This document shows positions 12,708-23,971 of a stretch of 64,000 nucleotides of DNA, one piece after another. The notes under the pieces are model-generated. The model made no database searches and was not told where the DNA came from. It worked only from the letters and a program-made list of their open reading frames with translations. The position numbers and the translations under genes are program-made. The first letter of the stretch is position 1. Each line of letters opens with the position of its first letter. This DNA is from Argentina anserina. Lineage: Eukaryota; Streptophyta; Magnoliopsida; Rosales; Rosaceae. Location of the stretch: assembly GCF_933775445.1 (NCBI RefSeq), contig NC_065878.1, positions 18,798,395 to 18,862,394 of the forward strand, given 5' to 3'.

Positions 12708-14990
12708 TCACCATCCCATCAGTGTTCTTCTAACTCTTTCTTCGATCTTATCTCTAGCTTCTCTGCTCCCCAAAGGAAATTCACAGCTATCATCCAAAAG
12801 AAACCTATATACTTCCCACTGGCAATCATGAGTCTCATGCCTTACAATTTCAGCCTACATATCAACAACAAAAACAATGAGAATTTCACTCATGAGAAAA
12901 TGATTAAAAAGGAATGAATAAACCAGTACAAGTTTTTACCAAGAAAATGGATAATCCCAACTTTTTCAGTGCAAGAGTAACATCATGAAAGACGAGGGGC
13001 CGTCCTTTTCCAGATAACTCAACCGGATTTGCCACTAGGAGTTCAGTATCAGGACCTTTGTTGGTAACAATCACTCTCAGTGGATTTAGCATCTCTTCCT
13101 TCAACCGAGAACACAATGCAACCTGTCTTTCAGGATCTAAAATCTTTTTCCCATTCGTATGCTGAATAAACAGTTCCACGTTTCGGATGCCTTTGACAGT
13201 AGAAGAGAATCTACCATATGCGATCTATTTGAAAACAATACAGACTAAGATCAGCAAATTTTTAATTCCATATATCATTTAAATAAAATTAAAAAGTTTA
13301 AAAGAACATAAAACCAACATTGAATAGGTTTAGTAGTGAGCCCTGAGAAGGACAACTGATTTTTTAAATCAGATTCTAACCAATGCAAGGACCCTATATT
13401 TTGGATAAAATACACCAAACATTGCCAATAGCAAACTCTAAAGTCTAAAGTAGCTGTCACAAGTACCTGAATGTTGCAATCCTTGGAAGTCCTTAGTATG
13501 TCATAAAAGAGTCCTTTTTGATCTACACATTGTATTTGCAGCAATGTATGAACAGGGCTCAGTGTATTATCCACTGTAATACTTGTGCTTTTCGAGGTTG
13601 CCAGACCCGGGGTGAGAGCTTTTGAAGAAGCTTTGTCATCTGTTGGCTGATGGCTAAATAATTCTTCAGCAACAGCTGATGGAAGAGAATAATTTCCCTG
13701 CACACTTTCATATTCAGGCCCTGCCAACTGAACCTCACATGTGATACAGTATTCTCCTAGGGCAGACATCAGATGCTCACATATGTCATCTCTCCTCTGC
13801 TTTGTGTGTAGCAAATCTCTGAAATTATATGTTACCAGGTAGTCAAACACTGTTCTGCTGAAGTATAACCAACAGTTGAAACATACAATTCATCACATCA
13901 TGATTGCTTAATTCAGATACTAGTCTATTATCGGTCACTGGAGTCAAACTTAGGGCAATAAATCCTTTTCAAGACTATAGTTTTAGTTGCAATAAATGGT
14001 CCCAAATCAAACATGAGAACAGAAGAAATGTCAATCCAGTCTATCTATTCATTAAGCAACATGCGTATCAGGCATTTCCAAGAAAGCGACTCGAGGATGT
14101 TCAAGAATAAAACACGATTAGACCATTCTTCTGATAATTTTGCCCACGCAATTAATTGTACCATGCTAATGGGCATAAGTATCATCGGACAAGAAAACCA
14201 CAATTTAGCATCTAAATTCAATGTATTAAGAGTCCCCGAATCCTGAAAGCTACCCAACCACAAATTATACTTGCAGCAACACAAAGCACAACAGAATAAT
14301 GATCACTACAGTATTAAAAGGTTCAAACTTGCAAACGAAACACTTACAAGCAATCAGTGATGAAGAAGAGGTCCAAAACCCTCCCATCCGGAGTCAGCAT
14401 CACTTTCACCCTCTGAATCAGAATCTCAAGCTCACACAGCACCTTAGTAATATCTACACGCCACAACACAAAACCAATTAAACAAGAGTCAGAAATGACA
14501 AAAATTGCTGTTTACTACTAATTCTCACCATGCAGAGCTCCCCTCTGGTCAAAGCACCAACACTTCAAAAGATACACCGGAGACGGCGATGGAGCACTAG
14601 ACTGAATATTCAGATAAACCTTATAGAAACACGAAGACGGACACGCCGACACAAGCCTCTCCTTCAAGCTGTCCCAATCCACCTTCATCCAGCTCTCATT
14701 CTGCACCACCCACAACACTATGTAGCACCACTTCCCATCCGTCGTGAAATCTACACACCAAAAAAAACCGGAATCAAAATCTCAATTTACCAAATACCCC
14801 AAAGACACAACAATCTCGATGCTTATCATTTGTTACCTCCTTTGCTAATGCAGAGCCCGAACTGAAGCACGACTCTGCAGAGGTCGCAGCCGAGTCCCGG
14901 CTCGTCGGGACAATTGACTGTCACGACGGTCGGGTCGCCGGGGTTCTTCCCCGGCTGGATGATAACGACGTCGTCGCTTTGAATCCCCAT
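12708..14990 (-). CDS. ACR9: ACT domain-containing protein ACR9
   Basis: Six exons (14837-14990, 14529-14750, 14348-14453, 13467-13818, 12940-13224, 12708-12854) give 421 residues starting MGIQSDDVVIIQPGKNPGDP and ending RRTLMGW. Repeated ACT units are visible: VTVNCPDEPGLGCDLCRVVL near residue 22, LLKCWCFDQRGALHDITKVL near 110, LLQIQCVDQKGLFYDILRTS near 250 and a last unit around ELLVANPVELSGKGRPLVFH. ACT domains typically bind amino acids or nucleotides; plant ACR proteins are proposed amino-acid sensors, and ACR9 has been linked to glucose/ABA and nitrogen signalling. Order, length (Arabidopsis about 411 aa) and the MGW C-terminus place it with ACR9 rather than its closest paralogue ACR10. 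All junctions are GT-AG and in phase. Confidence 0.93.
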
Positions 14991-15541
14991 GGCTTTGGAT
15001 TATTTACGAAAATGCCACTGGGAATCGGTTGGCTCTCGGAAGAGAGCGATAAGGCAGAAAAGAACGCCCGGGCATTTAGAGAGAGAGAGAGAGAGAGAGA
15101 GAGGAAGGAGGTACGCGGCGTTCCACCGCCGCCTTTAACCTTTCGATTGCCGACAGCGATGGGTTTCGTTGTGGGACCCGACACGATGATTAGTTTCCAC
15201 GTCAGACTGTTTTAGCGGTTCTCTGGAGTTGTTGGGCCCACGTTTTTTTAATACTAATCTGATTTTTCTTTGGTGTGAAATACTTAATTAGTGATAATTG
15301 AGAACGAGATTGAAACGGACGTCGGAGCAACCAAATGGACCAAACTGGAGGAAAATGACAGCTCGATTTGTTGGATCTGGAATGTGAGATCTGGAATTTC
15401 TGGAAAGATTCGTGTCAGAAATTTTTGTTGTGTGGGCCCGCGTAACAACACCACAAATTTAAGAAAATTTTAATATAAATCAATTTATGAGTGAGATCAT
15501 AATAATAATATATGTTGTCAACTGTTAGATGTATGATGTAT
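14991..15541. promoter_or_regulatory. ACR9 upstream region with GA microsatellite
   Basis: A (GA)n run at about 15078-15102 lies 90 bp upstream of the ACR9 start codon, in the probable leader or core promoter. The rest, up to the second MITE, shows no gene. Confidence 0.5.
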
Positions 15542-16205
15542 CAGGTGCGGATCCAGGAATTAGAGTATGGAGGGACTTGAATTTGTTAATTAAATAAGTA
15601 AACATATTATAATGAAAAATCTCGACGGTGTAATTTTTTTATTGATTAGAAATAAAAAATACACATCTATAAAAGAGTCTTACAGCTCAAATACGATACA
15701 AAAAATATAAACTAACTAAATTTGACTTTATGATTCGATAAATTCTCAAAATCTTCAATCACCACCGCATTGTTAATAGAATCTGCGTACTCATTCTCAA
15801 TGTAAATGACCATGCAATTATCAAGAAACATATTATCCATCTAAATAGATTTTCCCAATTGCCTATTACTAGATTTCCAACAAATTTTAACCCTAAATGA
15901 GTAAAATCTGAATTGATTCAATTGATTGAAATACTTACATTGGATTTAAGTATGATGACAGAAATAAAAGAGAGCTCACATGGACTTGATTAACATTCTT
16001 TTGAGAGCTCACAGAGAATGGAGAAAATTAAGTTGGAGAGAGTGGAGAGTGTTGAATTGTCCCCGACATTTTGGGTGGGCTTGAGCTGAACTTAAAGAGC
16101 CCTAGGCTTCAAATATATACATTAGTACTACTAATTTTTTCCCTCCAAGAATTTAGGAGGGACTTGAGTCCCTCCCCCCCAAACTATAACCTAGATCCGC
16201 CCCTG
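15542..16205. mobile_element. hAT-type MITE, copy 2
   Basis: A 664-bp non-coding element with ends CAGGTGCGGATCCAGGAATT and, in reverse complement of the right end, CAGGGGCGGATCTAGG. Flanks tgatgtat (15534-15541) and gaatgtat (16206-16213) agree at 6 of 8 positions, as expected for an aged 8-bp target duplication. The ends match the copy at 8859-9484; interiors differ. Confidence 0.75.
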
Positions 16206-17720
16206 GAATGTATAACATGCATTGATATATAATAGGTTAACCCCACGATTTAAGCGTAAAGATCTAGATATTTTGATTACCATGCATCTGTATTCATATT
16301 AAAGTAATTAATTTTAACCATCCACAATAGATAAATACATGCACGCCATGCATCCAAGAGACACTAATTCTATTAATGTTGGCCTTAAGTCCTCGGTGAT
16401 ACCATCGGATGCCAGGCTTTTTATTAGGGCGAAGTAGAGATGAGAAGAAGTGAAGAAGGTAAGTATAATCTACATTGCCTGTCCAATAATATTCCCCGAA
16501 ATTTTACCATGATGTTAAAACAGATTTGAATCCAAAGCAAAGAGCAAGTAGTTGAATCTGAATAACTTATGTGATTTTATTCAGAAAGTGAAAGACAATA
16601 TAAATAGCAATAAAATTCAGAAAAAAAGCAGCAAAAGGATAACTAAGACCTGGTAAGTGGTAACAAACCAATTCTGCAGCATAAATCTTGAACTGCAATA
16701 CTGAAGATAAAGAAGGTAAGGTTGCTTGTAAAATCTTTACTTCACATTATCAAGGATTTAAGGCCGTATAAATCAGGCTTAAACATTTGAAATTCATTGT
16801 CAAAACAGTGACGTTCATTACCACATTAATACAAATCACCAATGGATCCAAAGTTCCAAACAGAACTCTCCCACTATTACTTCTACAAGCAACTATGTCG
16901 CATTTATTGATACTCTCCTTTCTTTGCCCAACTGAAACCTTTAACAATCAATTTGCTAAATCACCTACGATCACAATAAAAAGATGATTTATGTCAATGC
17001 CAAGAAAGATATACATGATTACATGAATATAGACTGAGGAACTAGTGAGTAGTGCTATGCTGATTTTTAGAATAATGTCGTGGACACGTCTCTATATTGT
17101 ATAATTGGAAATTTGAAGCTAACGAAATCATAATGATGATTAACAAATTGAAACTTGTTATATAAATTCCCCCCTCCCTCTCAACATTGGTAATGTATCA
17201 TAACCACATTATAAGGTTCAATATAGTTTGCCAGACGTTGATGATGACAATTTTGCCTATAACAAAGGAATAAATTGTTGTGCATATGTCAAGCCCTTCA
17301 CCGTGACTACATGACTACACCTCATTAACCACTTCCTAGTATGCTAATTCTTGATCAGATGTATCAATCAATCAATCAATCAATCACTACATTATGGTCG
17401 TAGATTTTTATGCGCAAATCCCCTACAACACTAAAAATTTGACTCGACCAACAGAGGCCTAAATATCCGAAATTTATCTATCTAGAATCTACAATGCTAC
17501 TAGGCCTGAAGCACTTTTGAGGCAAGCTATTCATGATGGACTAATCAAAACTTACAACTTACCACATTACTTGACAAAAACAAAAACAACTCGATTCAAT
17601 GAAAGCATCATCAGCTACCACAAATGAATCACAATCAGTACAAAATCCAATACAAATTGCAAAAAATTAAACATAAAAGTGGAGCAATTTCGAATAAACT
17701 GAGTTTGTTCGAGAGAGGCC
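16206..17720. other. Intergenic DNA
   Basis: No gene recognised. It contains an (ATCA)n microsatellite at about 17362-17386 and, at the right, the 3' flank of the ATP synthase 6 kDa gene. Confidence 0.5.
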
Positions 17721-17996
17721 TTACTTCTTGTGCCTCTGCACGAAAGGTGAGTTCTTTGCGTCCTCCTCTGCAAAATAAGAAGAACCCAGAAACCAATCGA
17801 ATTAAAACAACTCTTTGAGGCCGAGAGAGAGAGAATGAGAAAGAGAAAAGATGGAGTGGGTGAGTGAGTGAGTACCAGTGAGGCCGAGAGAGAACTTGGT
17901 GATGAGAGTGCCGGTGATGGCGAAGCCGACAAGGAATGGCCAGTTCCGATTCCACTCGCGCTTGAAGAACACGGGCCATGGATCGAACTTCCTCAT
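17721..17996 (-). CDS. ATP synthase 6 kDa subunit, mitochondrial
   Basis: Two exons, 17876-17996 and 17721-17767, encode 55 residues beginning MRKFDPWPVFFKREWNRNWP, followed by one hydrophobic helix (FLVGFAITGTLITKFSLGL), and ending EEDAKNSPFVQRHKK. This is the plant-specific small Fo subunit annotated as ATP synthase 6 kDa in the inner mitochondrial membrane; size and both ends match. The intron is about 108 bp with GT-AG borders; phase is 1. The protein is short enough to be missed by ORF cut-offs, and the unspliced frame reads into the intron. The spacer and leader (18000-18060) are pyrimidine-rich on the plus strand. Confidence 0.92.
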
Positions 17997-18289
17997 CTTC
18001 CTTGATCTTCTTTGCTTTCTTCTTCTCCTTCTTCTCTTGGCAAATACAAAGTCGTCAAAAATGCGTTCTTTGGATTTGGCTCAGTGTAAATACTTGTTTA
18101 TGAGTCGGATTCGGGTCGTAACCCAACCCATGGGTATAACCGTATCTGTATAAGTAGACATTTTCTCTTGTCCAATATAAAACTTCATATTACTAAGGTG
18201 AGAAACGAAGCTAGTCTTCATCTTCATGTGACCATTGGTGGTGCGGTGGATCAAAAGAAGAGGAGGCCTTGCATGAGAAGGAAGACCCA

Positions 18290-18400
18290 GTCAAATTAGC
18301 CAGGATGCTTGCCTGGCCAAACATGAGCTAGAGGCTTATGGATATACACAACTGGAAGCCCTAAGCAGGAGCAGGCAAGTCATCCTTGGCTACCAAACAA
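18290..18400 (-). ncRNA. MIR169: MIR169 precursor, copy 1
   Basis: The minus strand of 18372-18392 reads UAGCCAAGGAUGACUUGCC followed by UG, which is the mature miR169 of the h-n type. The opposite arm at 18297-18315 pairs with it over nearly its whole length with two single-nucleotide bulges, giving a 5'-arm miRNA with a loop of about 56 nt. miR169 directs cleavage of NF-YA transcription-factor mRNAs in drought, nitrogen and flowering responses. The locus lies in a duplicated block shared with 23140-23640. The position matching the TATA box of the other copy reads as non-TATA here, so this copy may be differently regulated or weak. Confidence 0.88.
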
Positions 18401-18409
18401 GACTCTTGT

Positions 18410-20050
18410 TCCCATGTCAAGCCTATCTTCCTCCAACCAACATCCACTGATCACTCTCTACAATGGAGGATGCCAGACTCTGCAGCCTGCAAAGCTAAAC
18501 AATAAAGCATAGTCTCTGTTTCTTGGGAAAACTCATGGGGTCGATCTTGGACACTTGGACAATGATAAACCAACTTGATCGATTTATCTTGACTATTTAT
18601 GATGCTTTGATTTTTTATTTTTGGTCATGATGGTTACGCAAACGGTACACAATCTTGCCTCAAATGGAACTTATCCATATGCCATTATTCTTGTTGCAAA
18701 AGATGTACTGAGTTTTGGTTTATGTGTGTCAAAGGAATTCAGAGAGCATCTCTTCTGTTCATGTGGTAAAATAATCCTTTGCTATAATGCTAAGGGTGTG
18801 ATTCTAGCAGTGTTAAGACTTCAACCAAAGTGAAATGCTCCACCCGTCCACCTTCCAGTTCAAGTTAAAGTTATTGATAAGATTACCCCTCAACAACTAA
18901 TTAGTTTGTTTGTAATATTTGTGATAAATGAAAATATGTTAATTTATTTTGTTATGAAATGAAGTGACGAAAATGCCCTTGAAAATTTGTGTAAGATGAA
19001 GTCACTAACAGTGTTAGCTAATGGAATGAACCAAAATTAGGCTAAGATGAAGACTTAAGGTATTAATGTGATAGTTTCTAAATATGAGGTACTAAAAGTT
19101 AGAATGACCGATAGTTGCGGTATCGTTTAGTGAAATCTCTCATTTCTTTATACATTTGAAATCCACAGGGCTGAGGCATCATATTGGTTGAGGAGTAAAA
19201 CGATATATCAAGAATATATCGAGGATATATCAGTATATATCGGATTTATTAGATTTACTTATTTTTAATTAAATTTATAATTCAATTGGTAACGAATAAA
19301 TTAAGAAAATAAAAATAGTTTAATTTTTTGACAATATAAATATATGCAACAACACCAAATAATAATAAAAGGTTTATAAAAAGGATTGGTTGAGCTCGAA
19401 AGTCATCATAAACTTTTTTGTCATCGAATTCAACTCAAACTCAATATCAATGTCCTCCTTCTTATCTTCATCCTCATATTCCATTAGTTATATGGGCTAT
19501 ATTTCCCCAAACGATGTCATTTTAATAAAAATTAAATATAGATAAACATTATATATATGTAATGAAAAAAAAAACTTTTAAAAAAAGAGAAGAAAAAAAA
19601 AATTGGGTTAACCCCATTTTGACCCGATATATTGGAGTTTGACCGATATTTGACCGTTGATTGATAAATTCAACCGATATGAGAATATCGTATCAGATTC
19701 TAAATATCACCGATATATCCGATATTTAGAACATTGGTTACAATAAAATGCTCAAAAGCTCTATCATAAGCATTTAAATATTTCAAAAGCAAAAGAGAAA
19801 TGTTAATTTATTTTGTTATGAAATGATATATATTGATCAACTTATTTTTTTAATAGAACTTAAAATCGGAGAGAAATGAAAGTTGAAATCGAAGAGTAAT
19901 AAAGTGACGAAAATGCCCTTAAAATTAATGTGAAATGAAGCCATTAACGGTGTTAGTTGACGGAATGAGTTAAAATTGAAACTTAAAGTATCGATATAAT
20001 AATTTCTAAACATGAGTTACTAGACATTATAATGATCAATAATTCGGCTA
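18410..20050. repeat. Direct repeats flanking a GATATATC-rich element
   Basis: A segment at 18938-19130 recurs in the same orientation at about 19798-20042 with roughly three-quarters identity by eye and a 70-bp insertion in the second copy; both contain the string gtgacgaaaatgccctt. Between them (19195-19735) lies an AT-rich element whose ends are rich in cgatatatc motifs in inverted orientation. No coding capacity. The class is uncertain. Confidence 0.6.
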
Positions 20051-21809
20051 CCGTCGGTTTTTAATAGTCTATAAGGATTACAATAGTATGAGGATTAATT
20101 CAATAGGATACAACGGATCTCTAAGACAGAAGTTGGATTTGACAGGCAGCAAAAGAAAAAGGACAATGGTACTTTCTATATAAATTATATAATTGTTCAA
20201 TCAAACCAAACGCACGACGCAATATTTGATTTTTAAAAAATCACTACGAAGTTCTGAAAACTAGGAATGGTATGTTAAAATAGGAGCAGCAAAATGTCTC
20301 CAAAACACACCCCTATAAATAAAAATATAAGTTACAACCTAACTGATCTGAGTTAGCTTCGCTATAGAACAGATAAATAACTAAAACGTATTATAGCACA
20401 AGCAACAGTCTTCAGTCTTCACTCTTGGATACCCCCATCTGCGAAGTATCTGTCACTATTAGCTAGTACAACAGTCTTCACTCCACAATGCATCTCTTCA
20501 CTCTACAATTGATAAAATTAAAACAACAGTACATTAATCCCCTGTAATCAATTAGTAGTAGATCATAATCTCAAGGTAAAGTAGTAAACGATACCAAAGA
20601 CCAAAGAGAATAGGGACCTGGGTTAGCATATATCATACAAAGGTACTTGCTCATGATATAACGCTCATCTTTACATCAATTTTTTTTTTAAAAAAAATCA
20701 AAGCAATCTTAAATCAGCGAAAGTTGAGATAAGCGGATCATTGGCTTATTTTGGAAGTCTGATAAAATAAAAACAAGATCGGCAAATTTGCCAATGAATA
20801 AGCCTATTCCAAGGGGTTTATTTTGAGAATGATATAAAAGGCTAGTGTTGTCACCCACAACAACAAAACCACTTACAAGGATACTATGACAACATCTAAT
20901 ATGAAATAAGCAAGAGTTCACTTGAGAAAAAGCCAAGTGGACAAGTCCAGAAACACAGATGAAGACTGTACCTGCTTCAGATATACTTCATGGATAGTGT
21001 TTTAAATTTACCCTCCACTTCCATTCCTTTCTCTTGTCCAATATCCCTGTCAATGAAAGCGTGAATGTAAATTCCCTTGGGCATCTGATTATCGAAATAT
21101 AATAAACAACCCTGATATATTGCTAAACGTACAGTTCAAATATGTTGCTCATATGAAATCCAGAATCTGAGTTTAAGCTCAGAACTTTTCTGTTTGTCAG
21201 TTGAAATTGAAAAATTGTGATGGAGGCAAAATAGAGTGCACAGCGGACTTGAGTGACACACCAAGATGTACCCCTGTGGTTGATGGAAACCTCTGTTAAT
21301 TTATTTATATAAGCTTCATATAGTACTGTGTTGGCTACTAATGAATTCCATGTCTCCAAGCAAAAATGTTGAGCTAAATACCCATTCATAACTAAACTCA
21401 AAAAGTAATCAGTAGAGATAGGTTGCATAACCGAAATCATGTCTGCTGAAATTTTTCTATAAATAAGTTTGTCCATTGCTCAGTTCACCCCATACCAAAA
21501 GCCCCAGTTTCTCCAAGTTATAAAGTAAGTTAGAGAAGAACCAAACACAGTCGGTTCTACTAAGCAGAGGATGACTACTGAATTGAAACCATGACAAGAG
21601 GATTCAAATGAATGTAATATTTGAGCAACAGATTGACAATAAGAGATGGTGCGGGTGATATATCTGTGTCTTCTAATTAAGTTCTACATGAAACAATCAC
21701 TATAGAATACAAAGCAAAGCCTCTGAAGCGAAGTATATAACAACAGGAAATTAAAGACATTCATAATCATAAAGCACATAATGAAGAGAATAAGAACAGG
21801 ACTAGTTGC
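20051..21809. other. Intergenic DNA, probable 3' flank of the kelch-type locus
   Basis: No recognisable gene. Two minus-strand ORFs (20709-20936 and 21123-21476) show no family motifs and probably are untranslated or random. Confidence 0.45.
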
Positions 21810-22871
21810 TTACACAACTGCAGCGCCATTGACCAAAATGGGGGTGGTTTCATTGTCATGGACACTAAACACCCGCTGAAACAACAAGTCAGCACTGAAG
21901 TTCGGAGCTTGATCAGCATTATTATCATTCCAGAGAGCCCGGAGTACGAACTTGGAGCAGTGCACCTCACAAAATTGTGCATCAGGTGAGTGCCGAGACC
22001 AAACCACGACCACTTTGGGATAGCCATCGACCATCCCAACTCGCCACATTCTGCCAAAAGTGTAATCGTCTCCAGACCCCCCGTCCACCGGAAGCCCCGT
22101 CCCATCATTGGCTCCTAGACCTACCACTGGTTCCGGCAGTCATTGCCTCCGACCAATATCGTAAACATACACAGCCACCGGGCTTTCATAGGTCCTCTGC
22201 CCGAAAGTAACAAAGTAATTACTAGACTCTCCGAGCACAATTCCAGTCGACCACCAGCCTAGAAAGTCTTGGTCTATCAGCTCCCACTGTCGAGTCCCCA
22301 AATCAAAGCAAATAAGGTAATCAGTGGATTCGGCGAAGAGCTTGGTCGGGGTGAGAGCAAGTAAGCGAGCATATGGGGAGATGAAGCGACCTGGGCGACG
22401 GGGCAAAATGTCAATGAAGCCCGGGATCCGTTCCCACGTGACGGTGAAGTCACCGGGAGCAGGGCAGAGGAACCGGCCGTATTGACAACCCAAGGTGTAT
22501 ATGGAGCCGTCTTGTTCGGAAACGGCGGCAGAGTGTTGAATGTTGGCAGGGTGGCGCATGGCGCCATCTGAAGCGACCCAATTGGGGGAAGCAGCTTTCA
22601 TATCCAAGGAGAAATAACCCTCTAGCTTCTCTGTGCTGCGCTTGCCCCGTTCGGTTTGGAAGTAACCTTTGGTTTTGGTTACGGTTCCGCCGATGAGGTA
22701 GATGCGGGAGTTCACGACGGCCACCCTGGATTCAGCGAGCTTGTCTTCCAGTTGAGGAAGATCGAGTTTTGAGATATCAATAAGACCATCTTGTTCTTAA
22801 TTTGATGGCATACCACAACAGCCTGTGGTCGGCCAAGAAGGCAAGAACTGAAGGTAGATCACCCTATCCAT
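21810..22871 (-). pseudogene. Kelch-type beta-propeller protein with two in-frame stops
   Basis: One frame runs from ATG at 22871 to the stop at 21810 with only two interruptions: TAA at 22797-22799 after 24 codons and TGA at 22140-22142. Between and after them the frame is unbroken and protein-like: KLAESRVAVVNSRIYLIGG, WERIPGFIDILPRRPGRF, TDYLICFDLGTRQWELIDQD, AVYVYDIGRRQ, then LPEPVVGLGANDG and WRVGMVDGYPKVVVVW. The VNSRIYLIGG and YVYDI/LPEP signatures are kelch blades. A TATA motif near 22936-22943 sits correctly for transcription. The lower end shows a possible splice donor (GT/GTAAGC), so further 3' exons may exist. The TGA could arise from CGA (Arg). Recent pseudogene is the simplest reading; assembly error or readthrough cannot be excluded. 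Confidence 0.75.
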
Positions 22872-23205
22872 ATCGATATCCTAGTTGTTGCAGCAGCACT
22901 AACTTGAACTTTGGTGAGGAAGATTGAATCCAGACTTATATAGAGAGCAGCAAACCTTATTCCTGATAGCTTTAGGAAACTAAACTTCCTTATAGCTTTG
23001 GGAAACTATATCATAGAAAAAAATAACGTTGCGGGTTAAATTCTCATATCTGAATACTGGTGAAGAAGGTTTGTAAGCGTAAAATTCATGGTTGGTAACA
23101 CTAGGATCTAAACCTTCTTACTAATTGAAAATTAAAGCTAGCCTTCATGGAAGAACCGTAATTTATCCGATGGAAGAGATGACCTAGCATGAGAAAGAAG
23201 ACACT

Positions 23206-23320
23206 GTCAAGCTAGCCAGGTTGCTTGTCTGGCCAAACATGAGCGCTAAAGTAAGGATACAGAACCGGGAGTTTGGGAAGTCATGGGGAGCAGGCAAGTC
23301 ATCCTTGGCTACCAAACAAG
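23206..23320 (-). ncRNA. MIR169: MIR169 precursor, copy 2
   Basis: The minus strand of 23291-23311 again reads UAGCCAAGGAUGACUUGCC plus UG. The complementary arm is at 23213-23231, with slightly different mismatches from copy 1, and the loop is about 59 nt. A TATAAATA box on the minus strand at 23388-23395 lies about 77 bp upstream of the mature sequence, a good spacing for a primary transcript starting near 23360. Sequence similarity to copy 1 extends about 300 bp upstream and 50 bp downstream, so the two are tandem duplicates about 4.9 kb apart. Confidence 0.9.
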
Positions 23321-23387
23321 ACTCTTGATCCCACGTAAAGCCTCTCTTCCTCACTCTATACGACATTAGATGATGTGGAACTAAAAC

Positions 23388-23395
23388 TATTTATA
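23388..23395 (-). promoter_or_regulatory. TATA box of MIR169 copy 2
   Basis: TATAAATA on the minus strand within CTATAAATAG. The aligned stretch in copy 1 (around 18490) reads GGCTGCAGAGTC, without a TATA box. Confidence 0.7.
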
Positions 23396-23971
23396 GCCTG
23401 CAAAGCATCCCAATGTCGCATAAAATCTGTATCTACATTGATGTGTTTGCACAATTTGGCTATTGTCGATGGAAATATTCCTTGAGGGAAGAATAGGGAA
23501 AACTCAAAAGGGTTAATCTTGGACACTCATAAACCAACTCTTATCAAATTTTCTTGACTATCTACGATGCTTTGATTTTTTTTTTGTCATGATGGTGATA
23601 CAATAATGATGCATTATTGCCTGAAATGAAACAGTTCCTAGCTGCCAGTGTGAAGAACTCTTTGCTTTAAAGATCATTATAATATTTTGGAGAGCTTCCA
23701 AAGAGGATAGAAAATTGATAACAAGAACTTGTAACTATCAAATTCCCTCGGCAAAGCACACTTAAAACACAGAACCAAAAACGCACTTTCAAATACATTC
23801 CAAATGTTGAGTAAATAAACAAAAGATGACCAAATAAAACAGAAATCCACTTATTCTTCTGCTGGAGAAACATATGGAGTAAAGATGTATCGCACACAAT
23901 GGAGGCAAGCGAATTTACAAAATTGCACCCCCATCACCCCATCACCCTCGAGTTCTATGCTACATTCTTCA

